Shown piece after piece: positions 23,696-31,499 of a stretch of 33,013 bases of DNA. The stretch spans positions 1 to 33,013 of the forward strand of contig JADGBS010000018.1 of assembly GCA_015231325.1 (NCBI GenBank), read 5' to 3'. This stretch comes from Oligoflexia bacterium (lineage in GTDB: Bacteria; Bdellovibrionota; Bacteriovoracia; Bacteriovoracales; Bacteriovoracaceae). Within the stretch, counting starts at the first letter, position 1, and each line of letters opens with the position of its first letter. The notes under the pieces were generated by a model, which did no database searches, was not told where the DNA came from, and was given only the letters and a program-made list of their open reading frames with translations. Made by a program: the position numbers and the translations under genes.

Positions 23696-25714
23696 ATGGC
23701 CGGTCGCAAGGGGAATATCAGTGTTAATACTCATGATATTTTACCGATCATTAAAAAGTGGCTTTATTCGGAGCATGATATTTTTTTAAGGGAGTTAATC
23801 TCTAACTCTTCAGATGCGATCTTAAAGCGCACAATTTTGGGTAGAACCCTTAATCAGGAGTTGCCTGGCCCAAGAATTGAGGTAGAGGTGGATCGCGAGG
23901 CGAAATTGATCCGGGTGCATGACAATGGCATCGGGATGACTGAAGAGGAGGTGGAAAAATATATTGCTAAGTTGGCCTTCTCCGGGGCGCAAGAGTTTGT
24001 CGAAAAGATGCGTTCAATGGGCGCCGATCAAAAAGAAGATATCATCGGAAAATTCGGTTTGGGCTTTTATTCGGCATTTATGGTGGCCGACCGTGTAGAA
24101 ATTGATACACTCTCCTGCAATCAAGATGCTAAACCGTGCAAATGGATCTCTGAGGGCAATATTGACTATACCTTTGAGGAATCTGTCCGTACGGATGTGG
24201 GGACAACAATAACGCTACAATTGAATAGTGATTCGACCGAATTTTTGGATCGTTATCGATGCCAAGAGGTGTTGAAGAAGTATTGCGACTTTATGCCTTA
24301 TCCGATTTTTCTTCATGATTTAGAGGAAGAGCGTTTGGCACGTAAGGAAAAAAAGAAAGAAGGAAAAGAGGACAAAGAGGATAAAGACGGTGGTGTTGCT
24401 GATGAGCATATCTTTCATCAGATCAATGAGGTCCTGCCTTTGTGGAAAAAAGATGTTTCTACACTTAAGGATGAGGATTATTTATCATTTTATCGTCAGC
24501 ACTTTCCATATGACCCTGAACCGCTTTTTTGGATTCATTTAAAAATAGATCATCCCTTTGAGTTATTGGGCGTGTTGTATTTTCCAAAATTGAATCCCAA
24601 TAAACCGGTTAATGAACAAAACATTCGCTTATATGCCAAACAAGTATTTGTCTCGGATAATGTCAAAAATATTATTCCAGAATTTCTTAGCTTGTTAAAG
24701 GGATATGTGGATTCACCAGATATTCCATTAAACGTATCCCGTTCTTCGCTGCAAGGTGATCCTAATGTTAAAAAGATTTCAAATTATATCGTCAAGAAAG
24801 TTGCAGAATCTTTGAAAAAGCTTTTTAAAAATGATCGTGAACGCTACCAGAAAATTTGGGAAGATATTGGATTGTTTATTAAGTATGGTTGTATTTCTGA
24901 TGAGAAATTTGATGAAACCATGCGTGAAATGGTGCTTTTCAATACCGGTGAAAAATTGCTTACCTTGAGCGAGTACGTGGAAGCAGTACCTAGTAGTTAC
25001 AAAGATAAGATGAAAGGAAAGATCCTTTATCTAGAGAAGGGTCGAGGGGATCTGAGTGTTAAGCGTCAGTTGAAAGATGAGGGTTTAGAAGTAGTGGAGA
25101 CCGACCATTTTATCGATCCCCACTTTATTCAACAAGTTGAATACAAGAAAGAAGGCAATCCTGGAAAACAGGAGCTTAAATTTGTTGCTGCTACCAGCGA
25201 AATAGAGACACTACTTTCTACAGAGAAAACCACTGATGTTCACATCAAAATCCGTGATTTATTCAAGGAAGTATTTGGCAAGCTAGATCCAGCATCTCCA
25301 GAGGAGAAGACCGAGACTGAGGTCAAGGCCGAGACCGAAAAGACGGAAAAAGAAAATGCTGAAAAAATGGAAGTTGAGGTTTGTGCCTTTAAGAATGCGG
25401 AGACGCTTGCGTACTATAAGGTTGACGAACAGATGAAGCGTTTTCAACAAATGACGAAGACGATGGGTAGAATGGGATCCACTGATTTCCCTCTGAAAAA
25501 GACTTTGGTGGTTAACCCGAATAACCCGTTAGTACAAAGTGCGTTGCGTCTTTTCGAACAAGGTGGTCATAGTGAAATAGTAACCCATCTTTGTCAGCAT
25601 ATTGCGGATTTAGCGAATCTTTCTAGTGAGGGAATGGCCAATAATCAAGATAAAGATAACTTTATTTTGCGCTCACAGCGATTGATGCAAGAACTCACTC
25701 GATTTGTAAAGTAG
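23696..25714 (+). CDS. htpG: HSP90-family chaperone HtpG
   Basis: A 672-residue Hsp90. The N-terminal GHKL ATPase has E33 and N37 in FLRELISNSSDA, D76 in VHDNGIGM, and the glycine-rich lid FGLGFYSAF at ~120-128. The middle domain contains PLNVSRSSLQGD with the catalytic-loop Arg. The C-terminal dimerisation domain follows a Glu/Lys-rich linker (~540-565), and a second charged insert (KEDKEDKDGG) sits near residue 225. The start GNISVNTHDILPIIKKWLYS resembles the Bdellovibrio/Bacteroidetes type more than the enterobacterial one (from memory). AAGGAG precedes the ATG. It clients unfolded proteins in the cytoplasm; the neighbouring Hsp20 genes suggest a shared stress role. Confidence 0.96.
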   Translation: MAGRKGNISVNTHDILPIIKKWLYSEHDIFLRELISNSSDAILKRTILGRTLNQELPGPRIEVEVDREAKLIRVHDNGIGMTEEEVEKYIAKLAFSGAQEFVEKMRSMGADQKEDIIGKFGLGFYSAFMVADRVEIDTLSCNQDAKPCKWISEGNIDYTFEESVRTDVGTTITLQLNSDSTEFLDRYRCQEVLKKYCDFMPYPIFLHDLEEERLARKEKKKEGKEDKEDKDGGVADEHIFHQINEVLPLWKKDVSTLKDEDYLSFYRQHFPYDPEPLFWIHLKIDHPFELLGVLYFPKLNPNKPVNEQNIRLYAKQVFVSDNVKNIIPEFLSLLKGYVDSPDIPLNVSRSSLQGDPNVKKISNYIVKKVAESLKKLFKNDRERYQKIWEDIGLFIKYGCISDEKFDETMREMVLFNTGEKLLTLSEYVEAVPSSYKDKMKGKILYLEKGRGDLSVKRQLKDEGLEVVETDHFIDPHFIQQVEYKKEGNPGKQELKFVAATSEIETLLSTEKTTDVHIKIRDLFKEVFGKLDPASPEEKTETEVKAETEKTEKENAEKMEVEVCAFKNAETLAYYKVDEQMKRFQQMTKTMGRMGSTDFPLKKTLVVNPNNPLVQSALRLFEQGGHSEIVTHLCQHIADLANLSSEGMANNQDKDNFILRSQRLMQELTRFVK

Positions 25715-25716
25715 TG

Positions 25717-25766
25717 ATAAGGGCCTGTGAAAAAATAACCTAGATAATTTTTTCACAGGCCCTTAT
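25717..25766. terminator. Perfect 20-bp-stem bidirectional terminator after htpG
   Basis: The arms at 25717-25736 and 25747-25766 are perfectly complementary over 20 bp around a 10-nt loop. The GC-rich core GGGCCTGTG/CACAGGCCC is bordered by A6 and T6 tracts, which gives a U-run on either strand. It starts 2 bp after the htpG stop. The rest of the gap to 25911 holds no gene I can support. Confidence 0.9.
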
Positions 25767-25911
25767 ATTTTCATCCCTGATATCTGTAGTTGCCTTTTCA
25801 ATGTGACCCCATTGGGCACTGTTCTCACCTTTAATTTCCCCCACAAAAAATTATTGATGGATTCAGTTTGGCATAGAGCTTCTTTTCGGGACTACGTAAA
25901 CATTCTCTAAT

Positions 25912-26307
25912 TTAACGTACAGCAATTTGCTTTGGTTTTAGTTTTTCAATTTTAGGTAATGTAAGTTTAAGAACTCCATTTTTTACTGAAGCATCAATTT
26001 TATCTTTTTCTATCATCTCGCCCATTCTGAATTCACGATAAAAATGGCCAACATTATACTCACTATAAAGAGGTCTTAGTTTGTCATAATCCTGGGGTCG
26101 CACTTTAGCGTCAATACTTAGAATGCTATTTTCTAACTGTATTTTGACATCGTTTTTATTTACTCCAGGAATATCAACTGCTAGAATAATTTCCTTGTCG
26201 TTTTCATAAATATCGGTATCAGGGACATATACTTTGCAAGAATAGGTTTTTTCACTTGTGATTTCTAATTCTTTTTTATCTTTTACTTCTAATTCTTTTG
26301 TGTTCAT
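25912..26307 (-). CDS. Small heat-shock protein (Hsp20/alpha-crystallin family), copy 1
   Basis: A 131-residue protein with a short charged N-terminal arm, then an alpha-crystallin domain (~40-120): EIILAVDIPGVNKNDVKIQL, LSIDAKV, HFYREFRMGEMIEKDKI and the A-x-x-x-N-G-V-L-x-L-x-L-P-K signature (SVKNGVLKLTLPK). The C-terminus has an I-A-V element like the IxI motif that docks between subunits. It is an ATP-independent holdase. The ATG at 26307 has AAGGAG nearby. It follows the second Hsp20 gene by 22 bp on the same strand, forming an operon that converges on htpG. Confidence 0.93.
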   Translation of the reverse strand: MNTKELEVKDKKELEITSEKTYSCKVYVPDTDIYENDKEIILAVDIPGVNKNDVKIQLENSILSIDAKVRPQDYDKLRPLYSEYNVGHFYREFRMGEMIEKDKIDASVKNGVLKLTLPKIEKLKPKQIAVR

Positions 26308-26329
26308 GTGTTTCTCCTTATTGTTATAT

Positions 26330-26737
26330 TTATTTAATTGCTATTGAACGTACTTTTGCACTTTCTGCCTTTTCCATTTCGATGGTAAGAATGCCATCCA
26401 ATAGAGTTGCTAAAACCTTCTCGGTATTTACTCTGTAAGGTAATCCAAATTGTCTAGTGAAAGTTCCAAAAAGACGTTCTCTTCTATGATAATTTCTATC
26501 ATCTGTTTCTCTTTCTTTTTTTATTCCAGAAAGGAGTAAAGAATTTTCTTTGATTTCTATTTTTAAATCCTCTTTTTCAAAACCAGGCAATTCTGCTTTT
26601 AAAATCAAAGCGTCATCTTTTTCAAATAAATTCATTGACGGGAATGATCTTCGAGAAAAGGTAGTGCCAGGAAATAACTCTCTATTAAAAAGTTCATCTA
26701 AGTGTTTTTGTAGACTCAAGAAATTTTCTAATAACAT
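26330..26737 (-). CDS. Small heat-shock protein (Hsp20/alpha-crystallin family), copy 2
   Basis: The start is ATG 26737 (MLLENFLSLQKHLDELFN), with AGGAGG eight bases upstream; a more distal in-frame start at 26836 would add 33 residues lacking family similarity and would contain that ribosome site. The 135-residue product has an N-terminal arm and an alpha-crystallin domain (ALILKAELPGFEKEDLKIEI, LLLSGIK, GTFTRQFGLPYRV, LLDGILTIEME) ending in S-I-A-I-K, an IxI motif. It differs clearly from copy 1, so the pair may form mixed oligomers. The site sequence CAGGAGCAGGAGG is itself a small duplication. Confidence 0.93.
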   Translation of the reverse strand: MLLENFLSLQKHLDELFNRELFPGTTFSRRSFPSMNLFEKDDALILKAELPGFEKEDLKIEIKENSLLLSGIKKERETDDRNYHRRERLFGTFTRQFGLPYRVNTEKVLATLLDGILTIEMEKAESAKVRSIAIK

Positions 26738-26841
26738 AGCTATAACCTCCTGCTCCTGATTAATAATGTTTAATATAGTCTTTTGAAAAAAGTTGTGTTT
26801 ATTTTGTTTAAAGTCAATATTCAATAAAATCAGCAAAATAT

Positions 26842-27177
26842 TTATGCAACAACCATTTTATACAATGGGTGTACTCTACTAACAACTATTGAACGTAAAT
26901 CTTCATCCAGTTCATTCAATTCGCCCTTAACCTCGACATTTTTATTTATGTATTTTGCAAATTTTTTTATACTACCTTTGTTTGTAATTATAATATCTTC
27001 GCCCTCTGGAGTGTATAAACTAAGTAAGGTAGCTCTGTCGTTAGAATCCCAACCTAGAGGATTGATAACTCCTTTAACTTTTTTTAAATTTAAATTTTCA
27101 GCGTTTTCCAACTCTTTTACTATGTTTTTTATTTTTGGTTCACATATTGTTGAAGGATTAAAATCAAATGTTTTCAT
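26842..27177 (-). CDS. Small protein of unknown function heading the Hsp20 operon
   Basis: A 111-residue soluble protein without signal peptide or Cys-rich motif apart from one Cys. The central part alternates beta strands (LKKVKGVI, ATLLSLYTPEGEDIIITN, INKNVEVKGELNELDEDLRS, IVVSRV), a spacing suggestive of an OB-like barrel; this is impression, not a match. AAGGGG lies nine bases before the ATG. It is upstream of, and on the same strand as, two Hsp20 genes (104-bp gap to the nearest start), so co-regulation with heat shock is plausible. The 237-bp AT-rich gap before it must contain the promoter. Confidence 0.72.
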   Translation of the reverse strand: MKTFDFNPSTICEPKIKNIVKELENAENLNLKKVKGVINPLGWDSNDRATLLSLYTPEGEDIIITNKGSIKKFAKYINKNVEVKGELNELDEDLRSIVVSRVHPLYKMVVA

Positions 27178-27325
27178 TTTTTTTGCCCCTTGACTTTTAT
27201 GCCTCTAAATAAGTTGTTATAGTTAATAAATTATTTGCTTCATTCACTTGAAAAATAATTTCATAAAAAATGATGTCAATATTTGATTTTCAAAATTTTC
27301 AATAAAAATTTTTATACATAATCTA

Positions 27326-27353
27326 TTGACAATGAAATTTGTAGAATCATATT
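27326..27353 (+). promoter_or_regulatory. Candidate promoter for the small exported protein
   Basis: A consensus -35 TTGACA (27326-27331) is followed after 16 bp by CATATT, a 4/6 match to the -10. It is about 60 bp before the ATG at 27415. Confidence 0.4.
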
Positions 27354-27414
27354 CCTAAATATGTGAGGTACGAATAAAAAAATAAATTTTTAATTAAGAA
27401 AACCGGAGGTGTCT

Positions 27415-27885
27415 ATGTTTCGCTATGCTTTGAAATTGATAACATATTCATCAATTATTTTGTTTGGTATTTTTAACAATGTATTTGCAAGTATCGATTC
27501 AAACAACCAGAAAATAATTGACTTAAATAGCAAGCTATTTTTAAATGCTGATAAAATTTATATTCCTTCTGAATATAAAAGCGGTGATGCAGTGACTTTA
27601 GTTATAACAGGGTATTTGCCTAGTTTGTGTTATAAAGATGTTAGTTCGGAATTTGAAATAATACCAAGTACACATACTATAAAAATAAAATTATGGTCAA
27701 ATGGGCCAGATATAAATTATAACAAAAATATTATTTGCGCACAAATCATAAGACCCTATCTTCATAAAATAAATTTAGGTGAAATAGAAAAAGGTTCTTA
27801 TTCTATCGAAATTAACAAAGATACGAATTTTGCTGTAGAAAAAAAGTTAATCATCGATGATGAGCAAATTATTATTTCACTGTGA
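27415..27885 (+). CDS. Small exported protein of unknown function
   Basis: A 156-residue protein starting at ATG 27415 with CGGAGG five bases upstream; a GTG at 27409 would overlap that site. The signal peptide (hydrophobic ~8-25, cleavage near VFAS) indicates export. The mature part contains beta-type segments (VTLVITGYLPSLCYKD, TIKIKLWSN, IEKGSYSIEI) and two Cys residues that could pair. I do not recognise the family. The base composition is visibly more AT-rich than most flanking genes. The stop overlaps a GTG that opens a 51-codon frame, suggesting a coupled second gene. Confidence 0.72.
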   Translation: MFRYALKLITYSSIILFGIFNNVFASIDSNNQKIIDLNSKLFLNADKIYIPSEYKSGDAVTLVITGYLPSLCYKDVSSEFEIIPSTHTIKIKLWSNGPDINYNKNIICAQIIRPYLHKINLGEIEKGSYSIEINKDTNFAVEKKLIIDDEQIIISL

Positions 27886-28037
27886 AACAGTTTGTTAAAT
27901 TGTCTGATGAACTTGAGAGTCGCAAGTTCTCTGTACTAAAAAACCAAAATCAGACCAATGAAATCAATAATATTAACTTCAGGGGAGAATCCAATGATGC
28001 TATGTGTCTCGGAAAACACTTTAAGTTTTTAAGTTGA
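27882..28037 (+). CDS. Possible 51-residue small protein, translationally coupled
   Basis: A GTG at 27882 overlaps the previous stop in a GTGA arrangement and opens 51 codons to TGA 28035-28037. The product (beginning VKQFVKLSDELESRKFSVLK) is hydrophilic with no signal peptide. A perfect 7-bp dyad (GAACTTG-AGAGTCG-CAAGTTC, 27909-27929) lies inside it and might equally be a hairpin of an untranslated tail. Coupling geometry is the only evidence; a chance frame in AT-rich DNA is a real alternative. Confidence 0.35.
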   Translation: MKQFVKLSDELESRKFSVLKNQNQTNEINNINFRGESNDAMCLGKHFKFLS

Positions 28038-28052
28038 TTTGTTTTCATCCCT

Positions 28053-28073
28053 AAGTGGTAAGTGATAAGCGAT
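28053..28073. repeat. 7-bp tandem repeat, three units
   Basis: AAGTGGT-AAGTGAT-AAGCGAT in the gap between the small ORF and the chemoreceptor stop codon. Confidence 0.55.
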
Positions 28074-28102
28074 AAACTACTGCGCGCAACATATTTTTTG
28101 AT

Positions 28103-30520
28103 TTAAGTAACCAAGTGCAAGTGTTTTTGAGTGGTGTCGGTTTTAGTTGGCTGACGGTCATTTAACTTTAATTTGTTGAGTATTTGCGAAAGTTGTCGCG
28201 AGATTCCGTTTAGATCGTTAGAAATTTTTGCAGTCTCTTTTGCTGCTAGATTATTTTGTTGATTGTTTTTTTCCAAAAGCTTGAGCCCAGCAACGCTCTG
28301 GTTGATGTCTTTTAACTGAGACTCTGATGAGTTAGCGATTTCATTGACGAAGGAAGTGAAATCGCTAACCCCATTTACAATTTTGTTGAGAGTTTCAGAA
28401 GTACTTGCGTTAAGGGTTGCCCCAACGCCCACCTTGACATTCGAGTCTTCAATTAGGACTGTGGTTTCTTGTGCTGCTTCTGCGCTCCTGGTTGCGAGGT
28501 TTCTGACTTCTTCTGCTACTACTGCAAAACCTTTACCATGCTTGCCTGCTCTAGCGGCCTCTACTGCAGCGTTTAGTGCTAATAAATTGGTCTGAAAAGC
28601 GATTTCATCGATTACTTTGATAATCTTGGAGATATTTTGACCAGAATCGGTGATATCTTTCATCGCTTTTAACATATCGTCCATCTGTTTTTTTCCTTCA
28701 TCGGCACAACTGGCCACAGTAGTTCCAATTCCTTTTGCTCGGGAAGAGTGTTCCGTGTTGGTACGGACTTCTTCATTAATGGCACTGATAGAGTGATTAA
28801 TAGTTTTAAAGGATAGTTCATGTTTGGAGACACTGTCATTTATTACCGAGCTATGTAAAGACAATGTTTGTGCTGAACTTTCTATGTTTTTTGTAATTGC
28901 TTTAAGTTCAAAAGACATACGTTTGAAAAGATCTATTGTCTCATTAATACAATTTTTAATAACATTATAATCCCCTTTGTATTCTCCTTTTACTTTAACA
29001 AATAGTTCACCTTGACTTAAGTGTTTTAATACAGTAACCATTTCTTCGGTGGGTGGGTGCATAGAATTAAAAATATTATTAAGATCTTCGACCATTTTTT
29101 TGTAATAACCACGATATTTATCACTGTTGATGTGCATGTCCAAATTCCCCTCGGCACTGGCCTGCAACAATTTTTCGATATCGTTGTTCATATATGTGAT
29201 TGTATCTACAATCTTATTAATGGACCAGATACACTCACCGATTTCGCCACCTGTTTTTGAATGAATTTTTTCCATTTTACCGGCCGCTATTTTAATAGTT
29301 GCGTCTGTAATCTTTTCAATCGGTCTTGATATTGAGGTGGCCAGCATGTGGGCGGCAACGATTATCATGAAAAATGCCAAAACAGTGGCCGATAAGATAT
29401 AGTAAATTACTTTGCTAATTGTGGCGTGGACTTCTTCTCGGTTAATTTCCAATATGCTGCCCCAGGTATTACCTAATATATTAACTGGCAAAGAAATGCG
29501 ATAGACACTTGTTCCGAGATAATCATTGGTAGCGAGGACCTCACTCGTGGTTGCCGCACTTGTGGTTGCCGCACTTGTGGGTGCCGCACCCACAGGTGCA
29601 GCCCCATCGATACCCTTAACGGCCTTTTTTTCTTTCAATGATTCGAAAAGCGAAAGTTTACTTTCTTTCGCATAAATATCACTTCTAAGTAACAAATCTT
29701 TTCCAACTAAATAAAATTTGACGCTCTCTCCTGCAAGATTACCTGAGGATAAGATGTCAGTTAGAAAAGTCCATTCGATTTCTACGTAGAGGTAACCTAA
29801 AAGGTCACCTGTTTTTATTGCTCCTTTTTCTGAAGTAGATTTTACTGGTATTAATATAAAAGAGACCGGTCTTTGCAAGTCTCCTGAAAAGTACAAGTCT
29901 ACCAACTGTTTTTCTTTACTATCAATTGTTTTTCTCAGTTTTTGAACAAACAGATTTTCTGCCATGGCACTATTTAGTAAATTTTTGCCAGAGTACGAAT
30001 CAATCTCTCCTTGAGTTACCATTGTGCCTTGTGGATGAATTAGTCCTATGTTTTTGAAGTGATTGTGCTTCATTATTGACTTTAATGGTGACTCATATTT
30101 ATTACGCAAGTTACCGATGGATTTATTGCCAATATCAATGTCTTTGTCTACGGGAATTTTTTCCTCATTGAAAATAGTATGTCCGGAATGAAATATTTCT
30201 TGAATTGTATTATCTTCCGCAAGCGCGGCAGTATTATCTATATATTCATTGAATTTGTTAGTAAATTCTGTGGTCTTTAATTTGTGCACCTTGATTAGCG
30301 TGTTCAGTTCATTTTTTTTTAGTGTAGTAAAAGCGATAAATGCACTGACGCCTGCAATTATAATCATACAAAAAAACGAAGATAGCATGAAAAGATAAGC
30401 AATCTTCGATTTTAATCGCATGGTTTCTTGGTTGTCATTATTGAAGGTAGTTCGGGCATTTTGCCCTTGTTGCTGTATTTGTTGCAATTGTTCTTGCACT
30501 ATTGCCTCCATCCTTGGCAT
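28103..30520 (-). CDS. Methyl-accepting chemotaxis protein with Cache-type sensor
   Basis: An 805-residue chemoreceptor: a cytoplasmic Gln-rich tail, TM1 ~39-65, a periplasmic Cache-like sensor ~66-370, TM2 ~371-393, HAMP ~394-446, further HAMP-like segments ~450-530 and a signalling hairpin. The tip is the highly conserved [20 protein letters not shown] followed by [20 protein letters not shown] (~637-674), which binds CheA/CheW. No NWETF-type C-terminal tether is present. Inside the sensor (~305-327) is an Ala/Thr-rich insert from 15-bp tandem repeats. Start choice is uncertain: ATGs at 30520 and 30511 both lack good ribosome sites. The ligand is unknown; three orphan solute-binding proteins elsewhere in the window are conceivable partners, with no direct evidence. 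Confidence 0.93.
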   Translation of the reverse strand: MPRMEAIVQEQLQQIQQQGQNARTTFNNDNQETMRLKSKIAYLFMLSSFFCMIIIAGVSAFIAFTTLKKNELNTLIKVHKLKTTEFTNKFNEYIDNTAALAEDNTIQEIFHSGHTIFNEEKIPVDKDIDIGNKSIGNLRNKYESPLKSIMKHNHFKNIGLIHPQGTMVTQGEIDSYSGKNLLNSAMAENLFVQKLRKTIDSKEKQLVDLYFSGDLQRPVSFILIPVKSTSEKGAIKTGDLLGYLYVEIEWTFLTDILSSGNLAGESVKFYLVGKDLLLRSDIYAKESKLSLFESLKEKKAVKGIDGAAPVGAAPTSAATTSAATTSEVLATNDYLGTSVYRISLPVNILGNTWGSILEINREEVHATISKVIYYILSATVLAFFMIIVAAHMLATSISRPIEKITDATIKIAAGKMEKIHSKTGGEIGECIWSINKIVDTITYMNNDIEKLLQASAEGNLDMHINSDKYRGYYKKMVEDLNNIFNSMHPPTEEMVTVLKHLSQGELFVKVKGEYKGDYNVIKNCINETIDLFKRMSFELKAITKNIESSAQTLSLHSSVINDSVSKHELSFKTINHSISAINEEVRTNTEHSSRAKGIGTTVASCADEGKKQMDDMLKAMKDITDSGQNISKIIKVIDEIAFQTNLLALNAAVEAARAGKHGKGFAVVAEEVRNLATRSAEAAQETTVLIEDSNVKVGVGATLNASTSETLNKIVNGVSDFTSFVNEIANSSESQLKDINQSVAGLKLLEKNNQQNNLAAKETAKISNDLNGISRQLSQILNKLKLNDRQPTKTDTTQKHLHLVT
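29547..29593 (-). repeat. 15-bp tandem repeat plus hairpin in the chemoreceptor sensor domain
   Basis: Two exact copies of GTGGTTGCCGCACTT (29547-29561, 29562-29576) and a partial third. The third contains a perfect 7-bp dyad GTGGGTG-CCG-CACCCAC (29577-29593). The insert is in frame. Confidence 0.85.
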
Positions 30521-30569
30521 CCGTCAATCAATACGGCCCAAATCCTTTGGGTATTATTTTTTTTGTTCC

Positions 30570-30581
30570 CACTGATCAGTG
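30570..30581. promoter_or_regulatory. 12-bp palindrome upstream of chemoreceptor gene
   Basis: CACTGATCAGTG is perfectly symmetrical and lies 50-60 bp before the chemoreceptor start, in the 136-bp gap after the CoA-transferase gene. It is a possible operator. I found no FliA-type promoter. Confidence 0.35.
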
Positions 30582-30656
30582 TATCGGAATTTATTGTGAG
30601 CGGCCGAAATTTTCTGTAGGTTATTTTCGTGGAGAGGCAAAATTTACCCCCCTGTT

Positions 30657-31499
30657 TTATCTCCCTATCACATACCTTAGGGGGTCAATTTCTTCTCTCA
30701 AAATATGCAGTTCCTGCGAAGTAGGGATGGCGGTTTGTTGAATATTTTCTGCGAACAATAATTCGAAAGCAGTATTTTCCTGTACTTGCGCTGCTGTTAC
30801 CCCAGGGTGAAGAGATATAACTCGCATGCAAAAACTTTTTTCTTCATAATCCATAATTGCTAAATCGGTGATTACCTTGTAAGGCCCTGTTCCTCGTGGT
30901 AGACCAACCGCCTCTCTGCTCCGTGCGGTATTGGGTCCATCTAAGTAACCGGGAGTTGTTACAAAATCTATTTTTTGCACAAAACGTTTACGATCGTGGT
31001 TGGTAACTACTAAAGTTTTTTTGCACAATGATGCCAAGTCATTGGCACCTCCACTACCGGGGAAACGTACTTTAGGATGAGTGTAATCGCTACCGATCAT
31101 TGTAGAATTGATATTGCCGTAGCGATCAATTTGCGCTCCACCAATAAAACAAAAATCAACTAAACCTCGCTGTGCCATTTCCATTACATCCAACATAGTT
31201 GTTGCCATAATGGCACGTTGGGTCGTTCGGCTATCTCCCACCGAAACTGGCATGGTGGGCAGTTGTGGTCCGGCCCCACCTGCTTCGAAAAATAAAACCA
31301 AATTGGGAGCGTGGGTTTTTTGTGCCAGCATTCCTGCTGCACAAGGCACTCCTGTGCCGATGATCACAGTCGAATTATCTTGTAATTCTCGTGCTGCTGC
31401 GCAGACCATTAGTTCCATTTTGTTATAAGCAGTGTTCTCATTTGTATTGTTATTCATATTCATATTCATATTCATTTTCTTATTCATATTGTTATTCAC
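30657..31499 (-). CDS. CoA-transferase beta subunit (GctB-like)
   Basis: A 280-residue family I CoA-transferase subunit. LVLFFEAGGAGPQLP carries the Glu expected to form the glutamyl-CoA thioester, and VDFCFIGGAQIDRYGNINST and FPGSGGANDLASL are typical of glutaconate/3-oxoacid CoA-transferase beta chains. The GTG start at 31499 overlaps the stop of the alpha-subunit gene (GTGA) and has AAAGGAG six bases upstream. The first ~27 residues are an Asn/Met low-complexity tail from a hexamer repeat; the family core begins near MELMVCAAAR. With the alpha subunit and a thiolase upstream, it likely moves CoA between short-chain acids such as acetoacetate and succinate or acetate. The substrate is inferred from context only. 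Confidence 0.88.
   Translation of the reverse strand: MNNNMNKKMNMNMNMNNNTNENTAYNKMELMVCAAARELQDNSTVIIGTGVPCAAGMLAQKTHAPNLVLFFEAGGAGPQLPTMPVSVGDSRTTQRAIMATTMLDVMEMAQRGLVDFCFIGGAQIDRYGNINSTMIGSDYTHPKVRFPGSGGANDLASLCKKTLVVTNHDRKRFVQKIDFVTTPGYLDGPNTARSREAVGLPRGTGPYKVITDLAIMDYEEKSFCMRVISLHPGVTAAQVQENTAFELLFAENIQQTAIPTSQELHILREEIDPLRYVIGR
31448..31475 (-). repeat. Hexamer repeat (ATGAAT/AATATG) at the CoA-transferase beta N-terminus
   Basis: Four consecutive ATGAAT units on the minus strand, with degenerate neighbours, encode Met-Asn repeats and place several in-frame ATGs after the GTG start. The unit is 6 bp, so copy-number change would not shift frame. Confidence 0.75.

Noticed and set aside
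25774..25900. Minus-strand open stretch of about 42 codons (ending in GVTLKRQLQ-type residues) after the htpG terminator, possible gene remnant
   Set aside because: No start codon, no ribosome site and no family match; too short to separate from chance.
27909..27929. 7-bp dyad GAACTTG/CAAGTTC as intrinsic terminator
   Set aside because: No U-run follows, and it lies within a possible coupled small ORF; left as an observation inside that entry.
30521..30656. FliA (sigma28) promoter for the chemoreceptor
   Set aside because: A CCGATA-like string exists on the minus strand but no TAAA at the required spacing.
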